A stretch of 64,000 nt of DNA, taken from NCBI GenBank assembly GCA_043783305.1, contig JAYVZN010000074.1, positions 10,134 to 74,133 of the forward strand. Reading direction: 5' to 3'. Every line of letters begins with the position of its first letter. Within the stretch, counting starts at the first letter, position 1. Made by a program: the position numbers and the translations under genes. This document shows, piece after piece, positions 17,401-26,334 of this stretch. Below the pieces are notes generated by a model. The model was not told the origin of the DNA and did no database searches. It worked only from the letters and a program-made list of their open reading frames with translations. The DNA comes from RBG-16-58-11 sp043783305. Its GTDB lineage: Bacteria; Pseudomonadota; Gammaproteobacteria; Burkholderiales; Thiobacteraceae.

Positions 17401-20318
17401 TAGCGCCGCTCGATCAATTGCAAGTGTAGTTTTTCGACCTCGGTTTTTTTCACTTCGGGGTTAATCGCGATCAACTCGACCATGCGCTTAGCGTCCTTGC
17501 GGATGTACTGCAAATCGCCGTCGGCCTTGTAACCCACGAGATAGGGCAAGGGCGACACCAGCATTGCCGCTTCCGCCGCCACGCTACGCCCACCTTCGGC
17601 CTCGAAGCCTTGGGCGTTGAAGCGCAAGCGGTAGGTCGCCTTGGCGAAACGCTGCAAATTTAAATCGAATGTCGCCTCGCCTTTCTCGTTGGTCTTGGCA
17701 TCGGGCAGCGGCTCGTTATAGCCATCCTTGGCACGCAAAGGATCGTAAAAATGATGCTCCGGATAGGCGCTAAAACTGGGGTAGGCCGGGAACAAACCTA
17801 GCGTCGCACTGACGCGCCGATCCACCGCTGGCGTGCCGAACAAATTGGCCAGCGATACCAACCCTTTCAGATGCTCCGGCGACACCCAACCTTCGACGCG
17901 CTCACTCGACAGGTGCGCGCTGATTTTCATACGATCCGGTAGGAACTCCTGCACCCGCACCGTGGTGGCGCCGAGCAGGCCGGCAGCCTGTTTATCCTTC
18001 ACGATATAGACGTTGAAAGTATAGGTACCGGTGGGCGAGGTGTCCTGCGTGGTGTAGGTGATTTCCTCGAAGCCGCTGGCGGACAGGCGCAACTTTTGCC
18101 GCTTCACCGGCAGGCCGCGCGCGTCCAGTACTTCCAATTCCAACGGCACGCCTTCCAGGCTGGCTTTCCAGTCGGCGGGCTTAATGATCAGGCCGACGCG
18201 AATTTCATCGCCCGGCCGATATAGGCCGCGGTCGGAAAACAAATAGGCCGACAAGCGATCACCCTTGACGCTGCTGCCGACACCGCCGATGTCGAAACGC
18301 GACATCGATAGCTGACGGTCGCTACGATTAACCGGTAAAAAGGAAAGGTCGTTACCCTTCTGCACCAAATACAAAGTAGGCTCTTGTTGCCGCACGAAAC
18401 TTTTTAAAATAGGAAAGGCGGCATGACCATTGGTATCCGTCACCGCGCTGATTACCGCTTGGCCATTCTTGCCTAACACGTCCACTTTGGCTCCAGCCAC
18501 CGGCTCGCCGGTATAAATTGACTGCACGAATACATCGTGACTGCCGTCAAGCGCATCTTTTACCAACACGCCGAGATCGGTTACCAGAATCAAGCGTCGA
18601 TCACTAACACCGCTGGCCTGCTTACCTTCGCGGTCATAAGCCTCGGCATGCACCAGGAACAGACCCCGCCGGTTTTCGCTATCCAGATAACGCGATAAAT
18701 CGAAACCGTGGTACTGCGTCTTGCCCGGTGCGACCTTGTCCAACACGCGCAGTTCGGTGAAACGTTCGGTGATATTGTCCTCACTGAAACGGCTACTATC
18801 GAATTGTGGATTCTTGAACGGGCCATCGCTCTGCGTCAATAAATGCTGGATTTGGCTCGGCAGTACGCGACCGATTTCAAACTGGATGGCTTCGATATCG
18901 CGTGAATACAGAGAAATTTTTTTCTCGCCGCTCAGACTTAAAATTGCACCATCGTAGAGAATTTTTAATTCCTTGGGAAAGACCGGCACTTGCAGCACCG
19001 CCTCGTAGTCCTTGGCCATGACATAACCACCAAAGGATTTAATGCCCTTTTTTACTCGCACATGCACGAAGCGTCCCGGTTCGGCCTGATATTTATAGCT
19101 GAGCAAGCTGGCGTAATCGGCCTCGCTGGGAATCACCGCGAGTGTTAAAGGTGTACCGAGCTTTAGAATTTCGGGGCCGACTTCAGCGGCCGACCAATGG
19201 TGCGGATATTTACGCGCGTCTTCTTTAGCATCCGGTCGATACAGCGGCAACACCGTGGCTGTCACCGCGCCCTCCAATTCCTTGGCCGCGATTCCGGCGC
19301 TGGTTTCCAACACGAACACCTGCTCCGGTTCGAAACGTTCATTGCGCGCCAAAGCCAATTGCGCACCGTTAATGCGGAAGAAATTGAACACGCCGGGAAT
19401 AGCGATCTCGCGCTCCAACTTAGCACTGGTGGCCGGACCGCCGCGCACCGCGCGCGCACCACTGTCGATCTTCAACAGCATGGCCGAATCTTGTTCCGGT
19501 ATCGCAATCGGATCGGAATGAATGTAGGCGTTGAGTTTAAATTTATCGAAAGTGATTTGCGCCGGATAATTGGTGCCGCCCAAGCCAAGCAGGCCGAGCG
19601 CTTGCCCTTTCATGCGCAGGCTGACGCGCTTCTCAAAATCCGCACTATCCACCGGATGCGTGAAACTGACTGTGGCCACCACCTTCTTCAGTTTGGGGTC
19701 CGTGGGGTCTTGATAAAATTCAGTCTGCGTCAGTACCGCCGCGAACGGTGCACTGTGAAAACTCAACGCGTATTGATCGAGCGTAATGTGACTTGCAACC
19801 AAACCTTTTTTCGGCAGGCTTAGCGTGTATTCCACGCCCACCGGCCAATCCGCGCGTGGCGTAAACACCAGCGTCTTATCGTCCTGCCAATTCCAGCTCC
19901 CCTCGACACTGGGCGCAATGCTGATTTTCGGTGTAATGACCTTGCCGATCTTATCCAGCGGCGCGGCCGAGCCCTTAAAATTAATCACCAGCGGTGCGGT
20001 GATCCACTTACCCTCGACCAGTTTTGTTAGTTCCGGGCTGATTGCCGCGACCTGAGTTTCGACCGGCTGCGGTCGGTGTTTGTACCAATAACCGCCCGCC
20101 GCCAAACTCACACCCAACACGAACACAAGCAAACCGCGCAGCAACGCGAGTCGACGATGGCCATTGCACCAGTGCGCCAGCTCCAGTGTTTTTTCTCCCA
20201 ACCATTGCATCCACCAGGGCATCTGCCAACTCATGCCAATCAAAATGTGCAACCAAGCGGCGATGAGTTCAAACAACCAAACAACGGCGTTCTTGGCACC
20301 CAAGATGAATTTAAGCAT
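14436..20318 (-). CDS. bacterial alpha-2-macroglobulin family protein (YfhM-like)
   Basis: The very large protein (1960 residues) has a cytoplasmic/membrane N terminus with hydrophobic segments (about 8-35, and LLRGLLVFVLGVSLAAGGYW about 59-78), then MG-type beta domains, a bait-like region and a thioester domain with YPYGCTEQL; Cys1472 and Gln1475 would form the internal thioester that traps attacking proteases. There is no lipobox, so it is anchored by the transmembrane segment rather than as a lipoprotein. It is longer than E. coli YfhM (1653). Pairing with pbpC is a conserved arrangement, interpreted as periplasmic protease inhibition plus wall repair after envelope damage. AGGA lies about 8 bases before ATG. 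Confidence 0.93.
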   Translation of the reverse strand: MLKFILGAKNAVVWLFELIAAWLHILIGMSWQMPWWMQWLGEKTLELAHWCNGHRRLALLRGLLVFVLGVSLAAGGYWYKHRPQPVETQVAAISPELTKLVEGKWITAPLVINFKGSAAPLDKIGKVITPKISIAPSVEGSWNWQDDKTLVFTPRADWPVGVEYTLSLPKKGLVASHITLDQYALSFHSAPFAAVLTQTEFYQDPTDPKLKKVVATVSFTHPVDSADFEKRVSLRMKGQALGLLGLGGTNYPAQITFDKFKLNAYIHSDPIAIPEQDSAMLLKIDSGARAVRGGPATSAKLEREIAIPGVFNFFRINGAQLALARNERFEPEQVFVLETSAGIAAKELEGAVTATVLPLYRPDAKEDARKYPHHWSAAEVGPEILKLGTPLTLAVIPSEADYASLLSYKYQAEPGRFVHVRVKKGIKSFGGYVMAKDYEAVLQVPVFPKELKILYDGAILSLSGEKKISLYSRDIEAIQFEIGRVLPSQIQHLLTQSDGPFKNPQFDSSRFSEDNITERFTELRVLDKVAPGKTQYHGFDLSRYLDSENRRGLFLVHAEAYDREGKQASGVSDRRLILVTDLGVLVKDALDGSHDVFVQSIYTGEPVAGAKVDVLGKNGQAVISAVTDTNGHAAFPILKSFVRQQEPTLYLVQKGNDLSFLPVNRSDRQLSMSRFDIGGVGSSVKGDRLSAYLFSDRGLYRPGDEIRVGLIIKPADWKASLEGVPLELEVLDARGLPVKRQKLRLSASGFEEITYTTQDTSPTGTYTFNVYIVKDKQAAGLLGATTVRVQEFLPDRMKISAHLSSERVEGWVSPEHLKGLVSLANLFGTPAVDRRVSATLGLFPAYPSFSAYPEHHFYDPLRAKDGYNEPLPDAKTNEKGEATFDLNLQRFAKATYRLRFNAQGFEAEGGRSVAAEAAMLVSPLPYLVGYKADGDLQYIRKDAKRMVELIAINPEVKKTEVEKLHLQLIERRYVSVLTKQANGTFKYESKLKEIKRSDTPLKIASKGLVLQVPSNQAGDFTWVIRDTDNTELNRIEFTIAGQGNLTRSLDKNAELQLKLSKSDYSSGEDIELQIKAPYVGYGLITIEREKVYSYKWFKTSTTASVQKIKLPPELEGNGYVSVAFVRDIHSEEIFSSPLSYGVAPFSVSRAKRTTQVTLKAPDVAKPGQAFRIRYQTDRPTKIVVYAVDEGILQVARYKTPDPLGYFFQKRALEVSTAQILDLILPEFKRLLSLSAPGGDQEGALGKNLNPFKRKREQPVAFWSGVIEAGPKEQELVYHVPDYFNGTLRIMAVAVAPDSIGTAERRAQIRGDFVLNPNVPTFVTPGDEFEVSVSVANNIAGSGKDVAVVLELKTAPALQVVGPTKVQLKISEMHEVSALFKVRALNQLGSANLRFVATRGKYSGKRETDLSVRPAVPYITTLTAGRLQNSRIDVPVTRQLHAEYHTQKASIAPLPLNLAHGLASYLEKYPYGCTEQLVSQAVPATVLKGRPEFGQTNATADKALARIITTLRARQNAEGGFGLWAANTTVVDFVSVYATHYLIEARERGYAVPPDMLENSKNYLTQLAQRDGNGLADERTRAYAIYVLTRTGIVTTPYAASLQKRLETQYAKVWKQDSTALYLAATYKLLRQERLANSLAAGVPFGEPVQADYAHYYDPLIHDSQVLYLLARHFPERLKNLDGKGLESMVNQIAHGYYNTLSSSYAILALDAYANAVGTAAIAKYGISEMLVKGQERVLPLPGGLFPTVNFSTEAAKLRFSSDSKIGAFYLMTQAGFDTKLPTTEIKNGLEVTREYTDLASKPLKSIKLGDEIEVHVKLRAIGNTTHNNIAVVDLLPGGFEVVLEPIASTSQQAQPPGPHADSAEVAEGEGDEGVAPVNAWQPPLGVGKSTWAIEYADVREDRVVLYGSIGTDVKEFVYKIKATNVGTFVVPPTFGESMYDRTVQARSLGGKLIVEKVEQK

Positions 20319-20541
20319 GGCGAAGTTCCTTGTTATTTTTAGGCCATTCGATTATTGCCTATCGTTCGGAAAAGCGATAGACAAAGTGCAGATCAATTCT
20401 GGCAAAGTTCGGGCAGGCGCTATTTGTAAAAATGGACCACAGTCTAATAAATCCGAGAAAATGAGGATTGTCGATTTACGATTCTGGGCAAAGGCGTGAT
20501 TTAAAAACCACCGTACCCTTCAATCCAGACATCAAATCCAC

Positions 20542-21525
20542 TTAATCCCCACCCGAGCTAGGATGTAGCTCAATATAAAAGGTCGACAGGGCTGTGTCTT
20601 TGGTGGGCACTGTAAGCCCCTGGCTGCGGCGCAGCATGGCTTCCACCAAAGCGGCTTTGATCGCACTGGGATCGATAATTTCGGGGTACAAGCGATAATG
20701 TTTTTCTACCGCAAGGGCTTGTTGCCGCGCTTGCTGTTCGAGCTGTTGACGCATGGCGTGTTCCAAGGTGGGTAATGACAGTAAATAGGGTGCCTGCCAC
20801 ACCAAGAAATCGGCAATCAAATCGGTATGCAGCGCATCGTGGCCGACGGACGCAAGCAATAGCGGTGGGAAAACGGACACCGGCAGATCACGCCCTTCTA
20901 GGAGGTAATCGGCACCGATGCAGGATAAGCCCAAGCCGCGGCCATCCGCTTGCCGCCGTATCCATTGCGCGACTGGCTGCACTCCGGCGCGGCTATTGAT
21001 GTAGCGCGTGAGATATTCGGCCGGCGGTTCTGTTGTTATGCCCGCTCGCTGCAACGCCGGGCTGGAAAACTGTTCCGCCGCGGTGTACCCGGCGCGCCAC
21101 GCAATGGGTTCATCCAGGTCGATAGCACTTTCCGTCAGTACGCTGGAGAGCAAGGCCAGCGGTTGCTGTGTGCTGTCCAACAACCAAAGTTCAAAATGAT
21201 CTTGCAGTGCGAACGGCACTTGTCGATGCATTTGCGTCAGGTGTTCGTAAACCATCGCACCCATTTCTTCCAGGCGCATAAAGTCATCCGAGGGATACAG
21301 CGGGCCACGTTTTAAACCTTTTTCCAGCGACCAACTGCCATAGCGAATATCGGTGATCTGTGTCCAGCGATTAACGGTTAAACCTTCAAGCAAAGCATCG
21401 TTGGCAACGTAAATATCCCAATGCACGCCATCCAGCGTCACCGCCTCAGCCGAGGCGTAGCGAATGGTATGCATCACGCCGCGATAGGGGTTGAGTAAGC
21501 GTTGCGCGATGCATTGGACGGCCAT
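20542..21525 (-). CDS. conserved hypothetical protein next to the sortase locus
   Basis: The product has 327 residues, with no signal peptide and no membrane segment. I recall similar proteins in proteobacteria but no function. Features: an N-terminal region with GVHWDIYVANDALL and DIRYGSWSLEKGLKRGPLYP, a middle section with LLDSTQQPLALLSSV, and a C-terminal helical, glutamine-rich stretch (HAMRQQLEQQARQQALAVEK). The coding start is taken at ATG 21525; an ATG at residue 18 is an alternative. It lies 75 bases downstream of the broken sortase gene on the same strand, so it may have been part of the same transcription unit. There is no ribosome binding site that settles the start. Confidence 0.7.
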   Translation of the reverse strand: MAVQCIAQRLLNPYRGVMHTIRYASAEAVTLDGVHWDIYVANDALLEGLTVNRWTQITDIRYGSWSLEKGLKRGPLYPSDDFMRLEEMGAMVYEHLTQMHRQVPFALQDHFELWLLDSTQQPLALLSSVLTESAIDLDEPIAWRAGYTAAEQFSSPALQRAGITTEPPAEYLTRYINSRAGVQPVAQWIRRQADGRGLGLSCIGADYLLEGRDLPVSVFPPLLLASVGHDALHTDLIADFLVWQAPYLLSLPTLEHAMRQQLEQQARQQALAVEKHYRLYPEIIDPSAIKAALVEAMLRRSQGLTVPTKDTALSTFYIELHPSSGGD

Positions 21526-21600
21526 TCGACCAATTTACCGCAAGCTTAGGCCCGGCACAAATCGGGTTGCGCATGGCCGTCACGGTGCCCATTGCAGCGC

Positions 21601-21999
21601 TTAATTGGATGCGCTGTGTGTCACTTTCACCGCCGTTAAAGGCAGTGCCGTCACCACATAGCGCAGTGCCCCACCGGCACGAATGGCATTGAAAGGATAA
21701 CAAGTTACCAATGTTAACTGCTCGAACGCACTGGCGCGCATCACACCGACATCGCTTTAATCGACGACACGTGTGGCCTGGACGACGTAGCGCGTCTTTT
21801 TACCTTGCGCATTTTCCACGCGGAGCTCGTCACCCAACTTTACGCGTTGCAGAAATTTAAAATGCGTATCGCGATGCGCTGACAAGACGCTGTTGCCGGC
21901 GGCGCCCGGTAGGGGCGTGCCATCCACATGACCCGGGCCAAACGCGAGTGTGCGACCGCTGGCACCGGCCAACACGATGAGATCAATACCCTGCTGCAC
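21601..21999 (-). pseudogene. class of proteobacterial dedicated sortase, interrupted
   Basis: In one minus-strand frame: DLIVLAGASGRTLAFGPGHV, then GNSVLSAHRDTHFKFLQ with the catalytic His, KTRYVVQATRVVD, a TAA stop at 21757-21759, then SDVGVMRASAFEQ, TLVTCYPFNAIRAGGALRYV with the catalytic Cys and Arg, ending ASN-TAA at 21601. Removing the one stop codon gives a continuous sortase C-terminal half, so a single point mutation separates the catalytic cysteine from the rest. The N-terminal part expected of these sortases (membrane anchor and a Trp-rich motif) is not found in frame upstream. The sequence resembles the TIGR03784-type enzyme that works with the two-component pair encoded next door. 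Confidence 0.85.
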
Positions 22000-22171
22000 T
22001 TCACTTTTTTCACCGTTGCACCCGACTCTGCATTCAGCGGAGTTACTTGGGCGTGTGCTACGCTCGTGGACAGCACAAGGCCCAGCACCAAACTCTGAAT
22101 CAGGACAAGCCCGGTCACGTTTAAAACCGCATCGACAATGTTGTTGTGTTTGCTACCCAGCCAGGTGTGCG

Positions 22172-22321
22172 CTAGTCAGGTTCTGCGATTTCGCAATTCA
22201 CCCAAGCCTCCATGCCTAAGCACCAAGAATCCTCTTCGGCACCGGCGGATTGGTTTGTTGGTTGTGTTTGGTTTTGTTGCTCTTCCACCATCGCGCCTTC
22301 CAGTAATAAGCCGTACAGCAT
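22172..22321 (-). CDS. small protein of unknown function (49 residues)
   Basis: A short frame begins at ATG 22321 with AAGGAG 6 bases upstream, a much better start than the upstream in-frame codon at 22396. The product is acidic, with a Gln/Asn/Thr-rich centre (EEQQNQTQPTNQ) and a Trp/Cys-containing end (SWCLGMEAWVNCEIAEPD). I do not recognise it. It lies between the sortase relic and the divergent response regulator gene. The strong ribosome binding site is the main reason to believe it. Confidence 0.5.
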   Translation of the reverse strand: MLYGLLLEGAMVEEQQNQTQPTNQSAGAEEDSWCLGMEAWVNCEIAEPD

Positions 22322-22555
22322 GTTTTTCTCCTTCAGTGTCGGGACTTGGATACCCGGATTTAATGTGATTTCAGGGTACATAGACTCGGTGAGCACAAGC
22401 GCGGCACCGTTTTATTTCTCTATGGGTTGCATTAAAGCCGCGCAATCGGGCCGTCGGCGGAACGATGCGGGCAGGCCGCCGATCAAATGTGGCGAAACGC
22501 GGGCAGGTGGCTCGCCCCCTGCGCGGTGTGCGTCGAATCGTGTATATTCGCCGTC

Positions 22556-23245
22556 ATGGGAAGAACCATTGCAATCGTAGAAGATGAGCCGGCAATCCGC
22601 GCCAACTATGCCGAAGCCTTACGCCGCCAAGGTTACGAGGTAGCGGCGTATGCCAACCGGCGTGAAGCTATGACGGGGATGCAAACACGCCTACCCGATC
22701 TGGCGCTGATCGATATCGGCCTGGACGATGAAATCGACGGCGGCTTTACGCTGTGTCGCGATTTACGCGCTAAATCAGAAACGCTGGCCATCATTTTTTT
22801 AACAGCACGGGATAGCGATTTCGATACGGTGATCGGTTTGCGCATCGGTGCCGACGATTACCTCACCAAGGACATCAGTCTGCCACATTTACTGGCGCGC
22901 ATCAGCGCCTTGTTCCGGCGCATGGATGCCGTCGCCACGCATACGGATGTGGAAGAACTACTGATTCGCGGTGACTTGCAGTTGGATCTAAAGCGCATGG
23001 CAGTACAGTGGAAAACGCAGCCGGTGGCGCTGACCGTTACAGAATTTTGGATGGTGCATGCACTGGCCAAGTTTCCGGGACATTTAAAAGATCGCGATCA
23101 CTTAATGAGCGAAGCCAAGCTCACCGTGGACGACGCTACCATCACCTCACACATCAAACGCATCCGCAAAAAATTCGCCGCGCTCGATGCTCATTTCAAT
23201 GCCGTCGATACGGTTTACGGCATGGGCTATCGCTGGAAAGAATAA
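22556..23245 (+). CDS. pdsR: response regulator of the proteobacterial dedicated sortase system
   Basis: This is an OmpR/PhoB-type regulator of 229 residues. The receiver domain (1-120) has the acidic pocket EDE (9-11), phospho-acceptor Asp53 in LIDIG, and Lys in DDYLTKDIS. The C-terminal winged helix (about 130-228) carries VALTVTEFWMVHALAKFPG and the recognition helix TITSHIKRIRKKF, ending VYGMGYRWKE. The form VTEFWMV instead of the common TxxEFxLL and the pairing with the kinase below fit the TIGR03787-type regulator dedicated to sortase loci. The ATG at 22556 gives the canonical start; the frame extends upstream but without a domain. Its stop overlaps the kinase start (TAATG). Confidence 0.88.
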   Translation: MGRTIAIVEDEPAIRANYAEALRRQGYEVAAYANRREAMTGMQTRLPDLALIDIGLDDEIDGGFTLCRDLRAKSETLAIIFLTARDSDFDTVIGLRIGADDYLTKDISLPHLLARISALFRRMDAVATHTDVEELLIRGDLQLDLKRMAVQWKTQPVALTVTEFWMVHALAKFPGHLKDRDHLMSEAKLTVDDATITSHIKRIRKKFAALDAHFNAVDTVYGMGYRWKE

Positions 23246-25380
23246 TGGCTCTTCGCCCGCGTTTCAGCATTCACGCCAAACTCCTGCTGGCTTCGCTGGC
23301 CCTCCTCGCGGTGCCTTGGGTGGGTATTTCTTTTGTACAGGAAATGGAGCGCTTTTTGCGCCAAGGTCACGAGCAGTCGGTCGCCGCGACCGCGCAAGCT
23401 GTGGCCACGGCATTAAACGATAAGCCGCAATTATTTGAACCACAACCCAGCATTCCTTCGGCGTGGCACGAACCGGGCGACTTGTATTTATTTTCTTTGC
23501 CTAGTGCGATTGATATGGATGGTGCAGCACAGGATTGGCCGACCAATATTACACCGCATACCTACACCACACTCCCGAATCCGGATAACCCGACAATTGG
23601 CAACACGGCATTAACGCTGCGCTTGGGCCAACACGGCGCGTATGTCTTCGCCTTGCTGCAAGTCACCACGGCGCAGATCCATTACCGACAGCCGCAGCAA
23701 GTGCTGGTGGAACAAGCCGACCATATCGAATTTGCATTGACTACACCGGAAGGCGAGTTCAAACGTTACGCGGTGAGCCCGTTGCGTTCGGGTGAAGGTC
23801 CGGCGTACAACTTGCGTTTCGAAGATGGAAAACTCACCTTGGGCACAGCCGAGCCGCGCATCAAAAGCGTGTGGCGCGAAACACCGACGGGCTACCATGT
23901 GGAACTCGCGGTGCCGTTGTCGATGTTGGGCGAGCGCCTGGCATTTGGTGTTGCCGATGCGGCCCAAGCCGGCAGCGACAACCCGCTGTGGATTACGACT
24001 TCCACCCTCGACCAACGCGCCGGTATGGGGCGACTCATTATTCCCTCTCCGGAAATTCAGCAGGTGGTGCAAGGCCTAGGGCGCGCAACCAGTCGCATCC
24101 GCGTGGTGGATAAGCGACAGCGCGTGATTGCTGAAATCGGGAGTCTTAAACGCGCGCAGCAAGCCCTGCATCCGCCGACACCCACACTGGCCGAACGCAT
24201 CAAGGCGCTCACTTTACGTCCCTTATTTGCGCGCATATTGCAGCAGCCCAGCAATGACTTTACCGACGACAGTGCGCGCGCCACCTTTTTAGAGACACGC
24301 GAACTACAAAGCGCTTTGCGCGGCGTACCGCAAACCGGGCGTCGCGCAACCCAAGACACGCAGGCGGTAATCGTATCCAGCGCCCATCCGATTTGGGTGC
24401 ACGATCAAGTGATCGGCGCAGTGGTGGTGGAAGAAACCACCAACGCTATGTTGACCATGCGCAATCAAGCCTTGGAAAAATTACTCACGAGCGTACTGGC
24501 GGTATTTTTGATCGTCATGCTGGTGTTGCTGTTGTTCGCTTCACGCCTGTCTTACCGCATTCGCAAACTGAGCAGTGAAGCGGAAGCGGCCATTGATGTA
24601 AAAGGCCGTGTACTGGGGAGCTTAAAGCAGAGCGCGCGGGTGAACGATGAGATCGGTGATTTATCGCGCGGGTTTTCGAAAGTTCTGGAGCGCTTAGGAG
24701 AATATAACCACTATCTGGAAAATATGGCTTCGCGCCTATCGCACGAATTGCGTACGCCGATTGCGGTGGTGCGCTCTTCCTTGGACAACCTCGCCCAACA
24801 AACCACGACACCGGAAGCCGTCGTTTACATGTACCGTGCGCAAGAAGGTGTGCAACGACTGAATACTATTTTGACGCGCATGACCGAAGCGCGGCAACTG
24901 GAGCAAGCGTTGCAAAACGCAGAACCGGAACGCTTTGATTTGCAACTTGTCGTGTCCGGCTGTGTCGCGGGCTACCGCAGCGCTTATCCCGACACCGCGT
25001 TCAATACGCGCATCCCCGTCGCCCCCATCCTACTTCAGGGCGCGCCCGATCTCATCGCGCAAATGCTGGATAAACTCATTGCCAATGCCGTGGATTTTCA
25101 TCGCCCCGATAGCGCCGTTGATATTGCCTTAGCGGCCACCGGCGACGATGCCACGCTGACCATCTCCAATGAAGGGCCGCTGTTACCGGAAACCATGTCG
25201 GCGCAATTATTTCAATCGATGGTTTCGGTACGCCCTCATCAAACCGGCGGGGAACCTCACTTGGGTTTTGGATTGTATATTGCTCGGCTCATCGCCGAAT
25301 TCCATCGCGGCTCGGTTAGCGCCGCGAATCGTAAAGATGGTGCCGGTGTCGTCGTCAGCGTAATTCTTCCCACAATATAG
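23245..25380 (+). CDS. pdsS: sensor histidine kinase of the proteobacterial dedicated sortase system
   Basis: The kinase has 711 residues. Transmembrane segment 1 lies near residues 12-30 (LLLASLALLAVPWVGISF) and segment 2 near 415-435 (SVLAVFLIVMLVLLLFA), enclosing a large periplasmic sensor of nearly 400 residues. The sensor starts with a DMDGAAQDWP motif as in CBM9-like carbohydrate-binding domains. A HAMP-like linker follows, then HisKA with His500 in SRLSHELRTPI, and HATPase_c with the N box DKLIANAVDFH and a G box FGLYIARLIAEFHRG. The large sensor plus the neighbouring sortase relic fits the TIGR03785-type kinase. Translational coupling to the regulator is indicated by the one-base overlap. 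The gene looks intact although the sortase is not. Confidence 0.87.
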   Translation: MALRPRFSIHAKLLLASLALLAVPWVGISFVQEMERFLRQGHEQSVAATAQAVATALNDKPQLFEPQPSIPSAWHEPGDLYLFSLPSAIDMDGAAQDWPTNITPHTYTTLPNPDNPTIGNTALTLRLGQHGAYVFALLQVTTAQIHYRQPQQVLVEQADHIEFALTTPEGEFKRYAVSPLRSGEGPAYNLRFEDGKLTLGTAEPRIKSVWRETPTGYHVELAVPLSMLGERLAFGVADAAQAGSDNPLWITTSTLDQRAGMGRLIIPSPEIQQVVQGLGRATSRIRVVDKRQRVIAEIGSLKRAQQALHPPTPTLAERIKALTLRPLFARILQQPSNDFTDDSARATFLETRELQSALRGVPQTGRRATQDTQAVIVSSAHPIWVHDQVIGAVVVEETTNAMLTMRNQALEKLLTSVLAVFLIVMLVLLLFASRLSYRIRKLSSEAEAAIDVKGRVLGSLKQSARVNDEIGDLSRGFSKVLERLGEYNHYLENMASRLSHELRTPIAVVRSSLDNLAQQTTTPEAVVYMYRAQEGVQRLNTILTRMTEARQLEQALQNAEPERFDLQLVVSGCVAGYRSAYPDTAFNTRIPVAPILLQGAPDLIAQMLDKLIANAVDFHRPDSAVDIALAATGDDATLTISNEGPLLPETMSAQLFQSMVSVRPHQTGGEPHLGFGLYIARLIAEFHRGSVSAANRKDGAGVVVSVILPTI

Positions 25381-25426
25381 ATCAAAACCCATTAAAGTCA
25401 GTCGGTTATCAACCGATAATTCGTTT

Positions 25427-26329
25427 ATGATTTCGCAACCATTGAAAAGTGTCGCGGCTTGGGTTGAATATTTCGACCAAGCCGACATTCCGGTGCTCGC
25501 GCGTACCGAGCGTGAGCTTGTTACGTTCAAACGTAACGAAGACACGCTCAATGGGCGCGAAATATCGGATGCCATTTTGCATGACCCGTTGATGACGCTA
25601 AAGGTGCTGCGCTACCTGAACGATCATCACAGCAAGCGTCAGTCGATGGACATTACGACGATGGCGCGCGCTTTGATGATGCTGGGAACCACACCTTTTT
25701 TTCGTCACTTTGCGCGCTTGCCCACAGTGGAAACTACGTTGAAAGTCTATCCGGAGGCGCTCAACCGGCTCATGCGCAACATGAGTCGCGCGCGGCATGC
25801 GGCACTGTATGCCCAAGATTGGGCGCTCGCGCGCAACGATATCGAAGCGGACGAAGTGATGTTGGCTGCGCTGTTGCGTAATTTAGCAGAAATTTTGCTG
25901 TGCTGTTTTGCACCGCAATTGATGCTGGATATCCGGAATTTAATGCGTGCCGATCCCACGTTACGGAGCGCGGAAGCACAACAACGTGTACTCGGATTTA
26001 AAGGGATGGAGTTGCAATTAGCGCTGGCCGAGCGCTGGCACTTACCCAAATTATTGCAGCAACTGATGGACGAAAATAATGCCCAAAATTCACGCACCCA
26101 GAATGTTGCGTTGGCCTGCCGTTTAGCGCGCCACTCGGCGAATCATTGGTTCGATGCAGGTCTGCCGGATGATTATCAGGAAATTGCGCAACTCCTCAAG
26201 CTCGCCGAACACGAAACCTGGCAACGCATTCAACGCGTCACCCTGCAAGCGGCCAAAGGCTGGTCTTGGTACGGCGTGGCACCGGCCGCAACCTGGTTGC
26301 CGTTATTACCTGCCGAAAATTTAATTTAA
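25427..26329 (+). CDS. HDOD-domain protein
   Basis: The 300-residue protein contains a metal-independent HD-related output domain: EISDAILHDPLMTLKVLRYL (about 46-65), DITTMARALMMLGTTPFF, and ARHAALYAQDWALARN, where an HD-family metalloenzyme would have its metal ligands. HDOD proteins act in signalling, often with c-di-GMP turnover or stress responses, and have no established enzymatic activity. It begins 46 bases after the kinase gene on the same strand, so it may be co-expressed with it, although no good ribosome binding site is visible. It ends 5 bases from the converging xth gene. Confidence 0.85.
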   Translation: MISQPLKSVAAWVEYFDQADIPVLARTERELVTFKRNEDTLNGREISDAILHDPLMTLKVLRYLNDHHSKRQSMDITTMARALMMLGTTPFFRHFARLPTVETTLKVYPEALNRLMRNMSRARHAALYAQDWALARNDIEADEVMLAALLRNLAEILLCCFAPQLMLDIRNLMRADPTLRSAEAQQRVLGFKGMELQLALAERWHLPKLLQQLMDENNAQNSRTQNVALACRLARHSANHWFDAGLPDDYQEIAQLLKLAEHETWQRIQRVTLQAAKGWSWYGVAPAATWLPLLPAENLI

Positions 26330-26334
26330 AAAAT

